DNA from: an uncultured Bacteroidales bacterium
GTDB lineage: Bacteria; Bacteroidota; Bacteroidia; Bacteroidales; ML635J-15
DNA: 20,893 bases
Assembly (NCBI GenBank): GCA_937899245.1
Contig: CALDKB010000038.1
Location: 1 to 20,893 of the forward strand
Direction: 5' to 3'
Shown: piece by piece, positions 14,028-20,893 of the stretch
Layout of the letters: every line of letters starts with the position of its first letter
Position numbering within the stretch: the first letter of the stretch is position 1
The notes under the pieces: model-generated
Databases searched by the model: none
The model's input: the letters and a program-made list of their open reading frames with translations, nothing else
Told to the model about the DNA's origin: nothing
Translations under genes and position numbers: made by a program

Positions 14028-15194
14028 ATGATATACGATTTTACATACGAGAATCCCACGAGGATACATTTTGGAAAGAAAGCACTAGAACATCTTCCGG
14101 AGGAATTAGGAAAATATGGCAAGAACATTCTTCTTGTTTATGGAAAGAACTCGATAAAAGCAACAGGTCTTTACGATAAGATTATCAGTATTTTGCACGA
14201 ATGCGACAAGGAAGTAGTGGAACTTGGCGGAATAAACTCCAACCCGCGCTACACCCAAGTGCTGGCCGGAGCAAAGCTTGTGCGCGACAATAAGATAGAC
14301 CTTATCCTTGCGGTTGGAGGCGGGAGCGTCATCGACTGCTCGAAAGGAATTGCGGCATCGGCATATTACGAAGGCGACCCGTGGAAGCACTACTGGGAAG
14401 AAAACGGACCTATTGCCAACAAAATCATTCCAGTTGCCTCAGTCCTGACAATGACCGGCACCGCCTCGGAGATGAACACCGGCTCGGTAATCACAAACGA
14501 GGAAAAGAAGCTGAAGTTAGGGCGAGTTTTCCCATTTCCAGACCTTTGTCCAAAATTCTCGATCCTAAATCCGGAATTCACCTACACAGTTCCGAAAACG
14601 CAAATGGTAAGCGGCATTGCCGACATTTTCTCGCACCTTATGGAACAATATTTCGGTGGCGACGACGACTGTACAAGCGACTACCTGCTTGAAGGGGTAA
14701 TGCACTCGCTGATAAACGCCTCACGCAAGGCACTCGTCAACCCGTACGACTACGAAGCACGAAGCAACATCATGTGGTGTGCGACCATGGGACTTAACGA
14801 AATACTTGCACTGTCGAAAAAGCAAGACTGGGAAGTGCACATGATAGAACACCAGCTAGGTGCCTACACCGACTGTCCGCACGGAATAGGGCTAGCAATA
14901 ATTTCACCGGCCTACTACCGCTACATCTACAAGTTCGGTCTCCCGAAATTTGTCCGTTTTGCAAACAACATCTGGCACATCGACAGCAATGGGAAAACCG
15001 ACGAACAGATTGCACTCGAAGGAATAGCGCATCTTGAATCGTTCTTCCGCGAACTAGGCATACCATCGACATTACGCGAAGTAGGCACCACCGAAGAAAT
15101 GCTACCGCAGATTGCAAAATCGACAATCCCGGGCGGCGGATACAAAAAGATGAATGACGACGATATACTGGCAGTCCTTAAAGAATGTTTTTAA
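14028..15194 (+). CDS. Iron-containing alcohol dehydrogenase (butanol dehydrogenase/YqhD-like)
   Basis: 388 aa, normal for the BdhA/YqhD group. NAD(P)-dependent interconversion of aldehydes and alcohols in the cytoplasm. The nucleotide-binding motif is GGGSVIDCSKG (97-107), with MTGTASEMN (142-150) downstream. Metal ligands by alignment with YqhD: Asp199 and His203 (SGIADIFSH), His271 (WEVHMIEH) and His285 (CPHGIGLA); the spacing of 4, 68 and 14 residues is close to the family's. It begins MIYDFTYENPTRIHFGK, typical of the family. First gene of a compact plus-strand operon; the next start is 11 bp after its stop. Likely removes toxic aldehydes or regenerates cofactor (inference). Confidence 0.94.
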   Translation: MIYDFTYENPTRIHFGKKALEHLPEELGKYGKNILLVYGKNSIKATGLYDKIISILHECDKEVVELGGINSNPRYTQVLAGAKLVRDNKIDLILAVGGGSVIDCSKGIAASAYYEGDPWKHYWEENGPIANKIIPVASVLTMTGTASEMNTGSVITNEEKKLKLGRVFPFPDLCPKFSILNPEFTYTVPKTQMVSGIADIFSHLMEQYFGGDDDCTSDYLLEGVMHSLINASRKALVNPYDYEARSNIMWCATMGLNEILALSKKQDWEVHMIEHQLGAYTDCPHGIGLAIISPAYYRYIYKFGLPKFVRFANNIWHIDSNGKTDEQIALEGIAHLESFFRELGIPSTLREVGTTEEMLPQIAKSTIPGGGYKKMNDDDILAVLKECF

Positions 15195-15205
15195 CACAAA
15201 AAGCC

Positions 15206-16042
15206 ATGAAAACTATCACGATAAACTTAACAATTGCCCTTTTAACAGTCTTCGCATTGACATCATTCGAAAGCAAAGCTCAGGCACAAGACAAGGAAGT
15301 CCAAGCGCCAGACCGCTATTTTGGATTCCGCAACAGCTGGATAGTGCAAGACAGCAAGCAGACAATGCCGTCGGAACTTTTCAAGGGACAAAACGACAAA
15401 ATGCTGAAGAGACTTCTTCCCGAAGGAACCGCCAAGGCCTCGATAAATGTAGTTCTGCTAGAAGCATACGAATACTTTGTGCTTATTGATGCAGGCCTTG
15501 GAGAAAGCCGTGGAGGACAGTTGCTACACAAGCTTGATTCACTGGGAGTTAAGCCAGAGCAAATCGGACATATCTGTCTCACCCACTTTCATGGCGACCA
15601 CATAGGCGGACTAGTATACAGCAACGGAAAAGCAGTTTTTCCCAATGCCACGCTCCACTTTTCAAAAGCCGAATATGAAGCATGGACAAACGGGCCGTTA
15701 AAAGGGCAAAACGACCAAGTTATGCAAATGCTAGAAGCATACAAAGGCCGCTACCAGACTTTTGATGGCGACAACATTGAAATACTCGATGAACTTTGGG
15801 CGATTTCGGCCCCCGGGCATACGCCAGGACACACGATGTATGCGACAACCGACAACCTCTATGTTGGAGACCTTATGCATGCAGTCGAATTACAGTTAGA
15901 ACATCCGGAATTTTCGGCGAAATACGATTATGACAAGAAGTTAGCATCCGAGACACGCAAAAAAGTCATAGGCGAAGCAAAGTCAACGCACAGGAGGCTT
16001 ATCGGAATGCATTTTCCAGAACCATTTTACATAGAATTTTAA
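15206..16042 (+). CDS. Exported metallo-beta-lactamase-fold hydrolase
   Basis: 278 aa from ATG at 15206. The frame is open from 15185 inside the previous gene, but the inner start gives a proper signal peptide (residues about 1-28, MKTITINLTIALLTVFAL..., ending AQA). Zinc ligands are complete: THFHGDH (His127, His129, Asp131, His132), APGHTPGHT (His205), GDLMH (Asp222) and GMHFPEP (His269). Best described as an MBL-fold metallohydrolase acting in the periplasm; homologues include lactonases and esterases. Substrate unknown. Second gene of the alcohol dehydrogenase operon, with only 3 bp to the next start. Confidence 0.9.
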   Translation: MKTITINLTIALLTVFALTSFESKAQAQDKEVQAPDRYFGFRNSWIVQDSKQTMPSELFKGQNDKMLKRLLPEGTAKASINVVLLEAYEYFVLIDAGLGESRGGQLLHKLDSLGVKPEQIGHICLTHFHGDHIGGLVYSNGKAVFPNATLHFSKAEYEAWTNGPLKGQNDQVMQMLEAYKGRYQTFDGDNIEILDELWAISAPGHTPGHTMYATTDNLYVGDLMHAVELQLEHPEFSAKYDYDKKLASETRKKVIGEAKSTHRRLIGMHFPEPFYIEF

Positions 16043-16045
16043 TCC

Positions 16046-16489
16046 ATGGCCACCAAACAAGAGAAATACGAGCATTTGCTAAGGCAAGTAAAATCACTAG
16101 CAGAAGCCGAAAACGACCAAATTGCACTAATGGCAAATATAGCCTCAATAGTTCACGAGACCTTTGGATTCTGGTGGACAGGCTTCTATCGCGTAATAGG
16201 TGACGAACTAGTACTAGGGCCATTTCAAGGGCCGATTGCGTGTACCCGCATAGGATTTGGCAGTGGCGTATGCGGTACAGCGTGGAAAGAAAGGAGGACT
16301 ATTATCGTTCCAGACGTAGAGAAATTTCCAGGGCACATTGCCTGCAGCAGTCAATCGCGAAGTGAAATTGTAACGCCAATTTTCAGAGAAGGAAACATAT
16401 TTGCCGTCCTCGACATCGACAGCAAGGAACTTGCCAGCTTTGACGACACGGACAAGGAATGGCTTGAAAAGATATGCGAATTATTGTAG
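16046..16489 (+). CDS. msrC: Free methionine-(R)-sulfoxide reductase (GAF domain)
   Basis: 147 aa, a single GAF domain. It reduces free L-methionine-(R)-sulfoxide through cysteine chemistry in the cytoplasm. The three signature cysteines are present: GPIACTRI (Cys66), GSGVCGTAW (Cys76) and HIACSSQSRSEIVTP (Cys100), with Glu107; FWWTGFYR near residue 43 is also typical. It starts 3 bp after the metallohydrolase stop, so the two are co-transcribed and probably translationally coupled. The link with an aldehyde-handling dehydrogenase hints at an oxidative/carbonyl stress unit (inference). No clear terminator follows. It is slightly shorter than most homologues. Confidence 0.93.
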   Translation: MATKQEKYEHLLRQVKSLAEAENDQIALMANIASIVHETFGFWWTGFYRVIGDELVLGPFQGPIACTRIGFGSGVCGTAWKERRTIIVPDVEKFPGHIACSSQSRSEIVTPIFREGNIFAVLDIDSKELASFDDTDKEWLEKICELL

Positions 16490-16740
16490 TCCGCAGAAAT
16501 CCAAGACGAACATCTCGCAAGGCAATTTAAAGCACAAAGGGTAAGTTGGGGGTAAAAATATCTGTGCAGAAACGAGTTTGCGAAACAAATCGCCCACTCC
16601 CCTACCAAGACGATACACCCCATTGATAGCAACATCAGTGAATATTGCAAAAAGCACGGGCATAAATTCAGACATGTACCGGCAAAAGCACGTTAGGTGA
16701 ATACGGAAAAAAGGATTAGAACCTCAGAATTGCACTTGAT

Positions 16741-16790
16741 GGTAAAGGAAGGATAAAGGAAGGGTAAAGGAAGGATAAAGGAAGGATAAA
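16741..16790. repeat. 11-bp tandem repeat, about 4.3 copies
   Basis: Unit TAAAGGAAGGR repeated at 16743, 16754, 16765 and 16776 with a partial TAAA at 16787. Only the last base of the unit varies (A or G). Confidence 0.9.
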
Positions 16791-16946
16791 CAAATCGCTG
16801 CAATTCATTAACAATCAGAGCATTAGAAGCCGCACACAATCATAACACGCTAATTTTCAACAACATAACGCTCTGGAAATTAGCTTTTGACAATAAAAGA
16901 CCAGACAAATACATAAAGATAGACCATAATATATGGGCGATGCCAA

Positions 16947-17081
16947 ATGATTTCAGATAATTCAAATTACCTGAAAGAAAATTTCAGTCATAAAGCGAAA
17001 GCATATTGGCAGAAAGAACATGATGAAAAGCGGAAAGACCGATTATCGAGTTTTCTGCAGATAAAAATTTATCTGTTTTAG
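16947..17081 (+). CDS. Possible 44-aa hypothetical protein
   Basis: Starts MISDNSNYLKENFSHKAKAY and ends FLQIKIYLF before TAG. It is hydrophilic and Lys-rich with a balanced residue mix. No promoter match close upstream and no known family; it may be chance in AT-rich DNA. Confidence 0.2.
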   Translation: MISDNSNYLKENFSHKAKAYWQKEHDEKRKDRLSSFLQIKIYLF

Positions 17082-17281
17082 AAAGGCGCATTACAAAAAA
17101 TGACGTTTTTGATGAGTTTTTCATGAAATTTTTGAATACGAAGCAAAAAGATTAGTGAATATTGGAGGAAATTGAGGGAAATTAAAAAGGAAAACGAGAG
17201 AAATCTACACACAAACAGCAGAAACGAGCAGAAAATTGAGGAAATTTAACATTTTGATTTTTAAGTAGTTAGCAAACATCA

Positions 17282-17289
17282 TACATTTG
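17282..17289 (+). promoter_or_regulatory. -7 promoter element of the micro-ORF/DUF6266 operon
   Basis: TACATTTG followed by C, about 108 bp before the first micro-ORF start. A TTTG about 25 nt upstream is too far for a standard -33. Confidence 0.45.
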
Positions 17290-17397
17290 CAATGACAAAA
17301 CGATCAAAGGATGAAGCGACGTAAAAAACACCGATGCGCGCAAGAAAATTTTCCGATGTTGAAGACGCAGAATCCCTAAATGTTAAATTTTAAAATT

Positions 17398-17526
17398 ATG
17401 TATTCATTTATTAAAACGAAGTTCTGCGAAGATTTTAGTAACAGGCTTTTGCCGAGAACGGCACCAATAGCAAATAACCGAATTATTAATCTAAAAAAAT
17501 TAAAATTATGGGAAAAATACGACTAG
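17398..17526 (+). CDS. Micro-ORF 1 overlapping DUF6266 gene 1
   Basis: 42 aa: MYSFIKTKFCEDFSNRLLPR ... ending LKLWEKYD. It overlaps the first 19 nt of the DUF6266 gene in another frame, so the bases TTATGG serve both as Leu-Trp here and as the DUF6266 ATG. A second micro-ORF (18251-18391) before the next DUF6266 gene shares the EDFSN block, an LK helix and the LWE end, at the same frame offset. That repetition is the evidence that it is real. No known family; probably translationally coupled to the larger gene. Confidence 0.55.
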   Translation: MYSFIKTKFCEDFSNRLLPRTAPIANNRIINLKKLKLWEKYD

Positions 17527-18152
17527 GAATTTTAGGTGGTTTTAGCGGAAAAGTTGGAACCGTAATAGGATCAAGTTGGAAAAGCACCGACTATATGCAC
17601 GCATTAGCGAAGCATGTCAAGAACCCAAACACCGAAGGGCAACAGATGCAACGAAACAGATTTCGCACAACGGTAAACTTTCTGACAAGTATGTTACCAT
17701 TCATACAAGTTGGCTTCAAGCAATATGCAAAAAAGCAGACAGAATTCAATGCGGCTGTTTCATACACGCTAAAGAACGCTATAGCAGGCGAATATCCGGA
17801 GTATACAATAGACTATGAGAAAGTTCTTGTGTCAAGGGGCAAATTAGCCAAGGTATACAACGGACAAGTATCGGTTATACCGGGAGAAGTAAAGTTCACA
17901 TGGGGAGACAACTCCGACGAAAGGAATGCCTCAGCAGATGACATAGCTATGGCATTAGTTTATGACTCAGAAACGACAGAATCATTCTTCACGACAAGAG
18001 GAGAAGGACGAAGGCGAGGCATACCGACACAAGTAATTAACATTCCGGCGAGAAATGTTGGGCATAAAATAGAGACATACCTCAGTTTTATGTCGGCAGA
18101 TGGCAAACAGGTATCGAACTCAGTATTTTTGGGAGAGCTGATTGCACAATAA
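17508..18152 (+). CDS. DUF6266 family protein, copy 1
   Basis: 214 aa. The DUF6266 signature is clear: MGKIRLGILGGFSGKVGTVI at the start, then SSWKSTDYM, NPNTEGQQMQRNRF, AAVSYTLKNAIAG, PEYTIDYEKVLVSRG, VKFTWGDNS and ETYLSFMSADGKQVSNSVFLG. There is no signal peptide or membrane segment. The family is found in Bacteroidota, often in several copies, without a function known to me. The start codon lies within the end of micro-ORF 1. A paralogue follows 211 bp later with its own micro-ORF and no terminator between, so all four are likely one transcript. Confidence 0.88.
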   Translation: MGKIRLGILGGFSGKVGTVIGSSWKSTDYMHALAKHVKNPNTEGQQMQRNRFRTTVNFLTSMLPFIQVGFKQYAKKQTEFNAAVSYTLKNAIAGEYPEYTIDYEKVLVSRGKLAKVYNGQVSVIPGEVKFTWGDNSDERNASADDIAMALVYDSETTESFFTTRGEGRRRGIPTQVINIPARNVGHKIETYLSFMSADGKQVSNSVFLGELIAQ

Positions 18153-18250
18153 GCCAATGGAGACAAGATTTGCAGACAGGCGAAGACGAACAGCATTCAG
18201 ACCCTGAGAAGCAGATCACAACCAAAGTATTAAATTTTATTAATTAATTT

Positions 18251-18391
18251 ATGACAGCAATTTTAAAAATCTCAAGACGCGAAGATTTTAGTAACGGCTT
18301 GACAGCCATTAAGGCGACAGAGGTAATTAACGTAGTAAATAACGCATTAAAAAATGAATCATTATGGGAAGCATTAAACGCGGCATACTAG
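18251..18391 (+). CDS. Micro-ORF 2 overlapping DUF6266 gene 2
   Basis: 46 aa: MTAILKISRREDFSNGLTAI ... LKNESLWEALNAAY. It overlaps the DUF6266 gene by 28 nt; the DUF6266 ATG again falls in its Leu-Trp codons. It shares EDFSN, an Asn/Leu-rich middle and LWE with micro-ORF 1. At DNA level a 17-nt word GCGAAGATTTTAGTAAC is identical in both, so the conserved signal could act in RNA, protein or both. Confidence 0.55.
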   Translation: MTAILKISRREDFSNGLTAIKATEVINVVNNALKNESLWEALNAAY

Positions 18392-19005
18392 GAGGATTTT
18401 CGGGCAAAGTTGGCACCGTAATCGGAACACATTGGAAAGGCGGATCATACATGAGAGGGATAGCCGAGCATATAAGGGATCCGAAATCCAAGAAGCAGTT
18501 GATGCAAAGGAAAAAGTTTGCGACAGCAATAAAGTTTCTTCGTCCATTGAACCCATATCTACAATTTGGGTACAAGAATTTAACGGAAAAACAAACAGCA
18601 ATGAACGCAGCCATGTCGTACATTTTCCAAAACAACTGTATTTCAGGAGAGTTTCCAGAATATGCAATAGACTACACGACATTTAAAGTATCACTAGGCA
18701 TGCTGAAACGAGCAGAAAATCCAGAGGTAACATTGCTGGCGACGACAGCACACTTCACATGGACAGACAATAGTGGCAATGCAAATGCAGAAAGCAACGA
18801 CATAGCCATGGGGTTACTCTACAACCGAGACAAGAATGAAGCAGAGTATGACATTGGCAATGCGACACGTGCCACTGGCGAACTAAGTTTCAATTTCCCC
18901 TCAGATTGGCACGGAGACCACATAGAAGTGTATCTGGCATTTATGTCTGAAGACGAAAAAGACGTTAGCGAATCGTCGTACCTAGGAAGTGTGGAGGTTG
19001 AATAA
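18364..19005 (+). CDS. DUF6266 family protein, copy 2
   Basis: 213 aa, clearly paralogous to the preceding copy across its whole length: MGSIKRGILGGFSGKVGTVI, HWKGGSYMRG, QLMQRKKFA, AAMSYIFQNNCISGEFPEY, FTWTDNSGNA, NDIAMGLLYN and EVYLAFMSEDEKDVSESSYLG. The N-terminal glycine-rich block is almost unchanged while the middle has diverged, so the duplication is not recent. No export signal. It ends about 70 bp before a strong terminator, closing the operon. Function unknown. Confidence 0.88.
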   Translation: MGSIKRGILGGFSGKVGTVIGTHWKGGSYMRGIAEHIRDPKSKKQLMQRKKFATAIKFLRPLNPYLQFGYKNLTEKQTAMNAAMSYIFQNNCISGEFPEYAIDYTTFKVSLGMLKRAENPEVTLLATTAHFTWTDNSGNANAESNDIAMGLLYNRDKNEAEYDIGNATRATGELSFNFPSDWHGDHIEVYLAFMSEDEKDVSESSYLGSVEVE

Positions 19006-19077
19006 TGACGACAAGCATACAGACTGCGATTAAGAAGGCCTCTTGACAGAGAGGAAACAGATAGCAGGATGATGTGG

Positions 19078-19110
19078 CAAGACGCCTTTGAAATAGGGCG
19101 TCTTGTTTTT
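19078..19110 (+). terminator. Intrinsic terminator of the DUF6266 operon
   Basis: 9-bp stem CAAGACGCC/GGCGTCTTG followed by five T. Confidence 0.88.
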
Positions 19111-19125
19111 GTTAGAAGAAAATAT

Positions 19126-19269
19126 TCGACCCCTCAGGGGTTGGTGATTATCGTTAATAATTATGCTATAAATATGTGACCTCGTTGAGGTCGGAGGCGA
19201 CAGTAAACGGACAACGGGCAGATGGAATAATGGATAATATTATGGAATAAGGCTTCGACAGGCTCAGCC
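19126..19269. repeat. Palindromic intergenic repeats (REP-like)
   Basis: Hairpins CCCCTCAGGGG (19130-19140) and GACCTC-GTT-GAGGTC (19178-19192) frame the word GCTATAAATATGTGACC. A further word GGCTTCGACAGGCTCAGCC (19251-19269) matches a motif I know as scattered widely between genes in Bacteroidota. There is no coding potential. Confidence 0.65.
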
Positions 19270-19540
19270 AGCGAGAGAACAAAAAGCATCACTTTTAAAG
19301 AAAATAGAGTTGTTATAATTTTCATAATAGCGCACTAATTTTCAAACAATTACACATTGCAACACCAAGCACAAACGCATATAATAAAAAATTATTAACA
19401 ATTTAAAATATATTATACAGCAGTATTTTAACAAAACAAACAGTTAAAATTGTTGATAAACACATAGTTATCAACATTTTTATTACTTAATATACTAATA
19501 AACAACACAATAAATATGTTAATAACTCACTACATAAAAG
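19270..19540. other. AT-rich intergenic region with inverted repeat
   Basis: No gene. It contains the perfect 9-bp inverted repeat TGTTGATAA (19451-19459) and TTATCAACA (19468-19476), spaced by 8 bp. TTATCAACA is one base from the DnaA box TTATCCACA. The surroundings are rich in TTAATAA-type words. It may be an operator for the next gene or a replication-like site. Confidence 0.5.
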
Positions 19541-19572
19541 TTTGGTGGGATATGAAACAAGCTCTAATTTTG
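19541..19572 (+). promoter_or_regulatory. Bacteroidota promoter of the excisionase-type HTH gene
   Basis: -33 TTTG at 19541-19544, a 20-nt spacer, -7 TAATTTTG at 19565-19572 followed by C. One of the two best promoters in the window; about 86 bp before the ATG. Confidence 0.72.
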
Positions 19573-19658
19573 CGTTTGATTTTGAGTTGAACGTGTGATG
19601 TCAAAAGAGGCATTAAGACGCAACTAAAACCTAGAAAATTTTAAAAAAATTATATAAA

Positions 19659-20318
19659 ATGTCATGTATAAAGACAGCCGAAGCCAGACAAGGTCTAGAG
19701 CCGGCAAATAGTGATTTAGGTGCCATCATAGAAGGCACAGAAGAGAATTTTAACGATAGTATTAATGATGCTACGGGCTATCCGGAAATAGAAGGAACGG
19801 ACAGCAGCAGCGGCATGAGCAATAAATCGAAAGAAGCTTGGGACAAAGCCCATGCCCGAGGCAGAAGTGAAGAGCCAGAATTCACGAAAGGCAGTGCGAG
19901 CATGCCAGTGAAGCCGAAGTCTTCATATAACGAAAACGGGCGGCAAGGAGGCCCCTATTACATAGACGATTTAGATTATCGCTATGCAAGCAAGGAAGAG
20001 CTCAGTATGTTAAAACAGGAAATGTATGGAACGTACAATTCGTTCTTAAAGATACTGTCGAACATGCACCCCAGCACGAGTGGCCAAGCAATAATACCGC
20101 CATTGAAAAATGTCAGTGTAACGACAAACGAAGCAGGTGGCACAAAGATTTCGGACGAATGGATTACAGTTCAAGAAGCGGAAAAAATTCTAAAGCGAAA
20201 TCGCCGAACAATAAGGAACTATGCGAGAAAGGGGCTTATAAAACAATCTAAAATGGGCGGGTCTGTATATTATTACAAGCCAAGCATAATAAAGTATTTG
20301 ATGGAGAATATGAGCTAG
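19659..20318 (+). CDS. Excisionase-type helix-turn-helix protein
   Basis: 219 aa. Residues about 166-215 form a MerR-like/HTH_17 domain: ITVQEAEKILKRNRRTIRNY, then ARKGLIKQSKMGGSVYYYKPSIIKYL, which reads as helix-turn-helix plus wing. Residues 1-165 are long, polar and apparently disordered (SSGMSNKSKEAWDKAHARGR, PVKPKSSYNENGR), with a short helix at 112-136. Such domains occur in excisionases and small regulators of mobile elements, but the long disordered N-terminus is not typical and no integrase is nearby. Own consensus promoter and own terminator, so monocistronic. Could bind the inverted repeat upstream (inference). Confidence 0.72.
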   Translation: MSCIKTAEARQGLEPANSDLGAIIEGTEENFNDSINDATGYPEIEGTDSSSGMSNKSKEAWDKAHARGRSEEPEFTKGSASMPVKPKSSYNENGRQGGPYYIDDLDYRYASKEELSMLKQEMYGTYNSFLKILSNMHPSTSGQAIIPPLKNVSVTTNEAGGTKISDEWITVQEAEKILKRNRRTIRNYARKGLIKQSKMGGSVYYYKPSIIKYLMENMS

Positions 20319-20401
20319 GATTGCGAATTGGTCAACAGAAGGCATTCTGACATAAGGCATCGGCAAGCACAGTTGACAACACAAGAAGAATGAAGAAAGT
20401 G

Positions 20402-20435
20402 AAAAAAGCTGTTTCGAAAAGGGACGGCTTTTTTT
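20402..20435 (+). terminator. Intrinsic terminator of the excisionase-type gene
   Basis: AAAAAAGCTGTTTC pairs with GGGACGGCTTTTTT using some G-U pairs; short GAAAA loop, T run at the end. Confidence 0.75.
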
Positions 20436-20443
20436 ATCAATGT

Positions 20444-20590
20444 GGTTTGAAATAGTTCGAAGTGGTTTGATGGCTACGCCGTTTGATGTTGTTTACGAGC
20501 TATAGCTCGTGATGTCTAGCTTCGCCTCGGCAATTTGAGCAAGCTCATTGCACTCGGCTCGCGTCGACATTGATGTGGTTCCAATAGTTC
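20444..20590. repeat. Structured intergenic repeat, related to 12636-12785
   Basis: Contains the perfect 16-nt palindrome ACGAGCTATAGCTCGT (20495-20510) and the hairpin GCAATTTGAGC/GCTCATTGC (20530-20551). Over about 80 bp it aligns with the 12676-12756 element: CTTCGCCTCGGCAATT here against CTTCACCTCAGCAATT there, and GACATTGATGTGGTT against GAACATTGAAAGGTT. Stem arms differ in paired fashion between copies. Confidence 0.7.
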
Positions 20591-20657
20591 AAAGCAGCTT
20601 AAAGGAGAGGCAGGCAAAAAAATCAAAAAAAATTCTTCTCCCTATACTTACAATTAT

Positions 20658-20665
20658 TACATTTG
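20658..20665 (+). promoter_or_regulatory. -7 promoter element of the secreted protein gene
   Basis: TACATTTG, 29 bp before the ATG at 20695. No clear -33. Confidence 0.5.
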
Positions 20666-20694
20666 TTTTTTTATAAGAAACACATTTCCTTAAA

Positions 20695-20893
20695 ATGAAG
20701 AAATTATACATAACTCTCATATTTTTGACAGTCCTATCCATACTTTCCATGGGTCAGGATGCGCCCTTCCCCACCGACCACCTCCAGCTCTGGCTGCGTG
20801 CAGACTCGGTGGAACTCACCAACGGCAAGGTATCACGCTGGTACGACCTCAGCCCGAATAACTATGTAATACAGCAGACGACAGAGGCGGCTA
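20695..20893 (+). CDS. Secreted protein with LamG-like start, cut by the window edge
   Basis: 66 codons are visible. A signal peptide is clear (MKKLYITLIFLTVLSILSMG, then QD). The mature start LQLWLRADSVELTNGKVSRW followed by YDLSPNN matches the opening of LamG/concanavalin-type domains common in Bacteroidota surface proteins, many of which leave by the type IX system. The remainder, including any C-terminal sorting domain, lies outside the window, so function and secretion route cannot be judged. Confidence 0.75.
   Translation, partial: MKKLYITLIFLTVLSILSMGQDAPFPTDHLQLWLRADSVELTNGKVSRWYDLSPNNYVIQQTTEAA

Larger units (their letters stand above)
16490..17281. other. Gene-poor stretch between core and DUF6266 operon
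   Basis: About 790 bp with no convincing gene. It holds the 11-bp tandem repeat at 16741-16790 and a 44-codon frame at 16947-17081. A 64-codon minus-strand frame from 16675 overlaps the end of msrC and is not supported. Short purine-rich direct repeats (AAATTGAGG-type) occur near 17170-17250. Confidence 0.45.

Noticed and set aside
16481..16675. 64-codon minus-strand frame downstream of msrC
   Set aside because: It overlaps the end of msrC, has no -7 element before it and no recognisable pattern.
16743..16790. Plasmid-type iterons
   Set aside because: The unit is only 11 bp and no replication initiator gene is nearby.

Overview
The window looks like a chromosomal segment of a low-GC Bacteroidota, most likely Bacteroidales. 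Three things point there: families largely confined to that phylum (DUF5606, two DUF6266 proteins, a DUF2490-type barrel relic, a PNGase F-like protein); start sites preceded by the Bacteroidota -7 promoter element TAnnTTTG rather than by Shine-Dalgarno sites; and a secreted protein at the right edge whose N-terminus resembles LamG-type surface proteins. No rRNA, tRNA, CRISPR array or integrase was found.

Left arm (1-6047) is accessory and AT-rich. It holds a decayed transposase scar at the edge, then three minus-strand cistrons separated by strong intrinsic terminators: a long acidic coiled-coil protein, a small acidic protein and a 584-aa putative nuclease. The nuclease has one intact HsdR-type PD-(D/E)XK domain followed by a second, degenerate copy. 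Upstream lies an AT-rich control region with a perfect palindrome that carries a TAAATTTG -7 element on each strand, plus an orphan terminator. Facing the other way is an HTH protein resembling the DNA-binding half of an IS630-type transposase. Next comes a chimeric relic: the 5' two thirds of an IS5-type transposase fused in frame to a broken DUF2490-like outer-membrane gene.

Centre (6048-16489) is mostly core or household: a U32 peptidase/RlhA-like protein with a repeat-derived in-frame insert, DUF5606, a secreted PNGase F-like glycoamidase, glycerol kinase, a monoacylglycerol-lipase-like hydrolase, and a plus-strand operon of Fe-dependent alcohol dehydrogenase, exported metallo-beta-lactamase-fold hydrolase and free methionine-(R)-sulfoxide reductase. 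The lipase and glycerol kinase are neighbours on one strand and would suit breakdown of monoglyceride to glycerol-3-phosphate (inference).

Right arm (16490-20893) is accessory again: a gene-poor stretch with an 11-bp tandem repeat, then a probable four-cistron operon in which two DUF6266 genes are each preceded and overlapped by a related micro-ORF (42 and 46 codons). After its terminator come palindromic repeats, an AT-rich region with an inverted repeat and a good promoter, an excisionase-type HTH protein, another structured repeat, and the start of the secreted protein.

The best leads for something undescribed are the micro-ORF/DUF6266 pairs, the nuclease/pseudo-nuclease with its acidic neighbours and control region, and the structured repeat family, of which one related form sits inside a coding gene. 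All family assignments are by eye from motifs; no database search was run.
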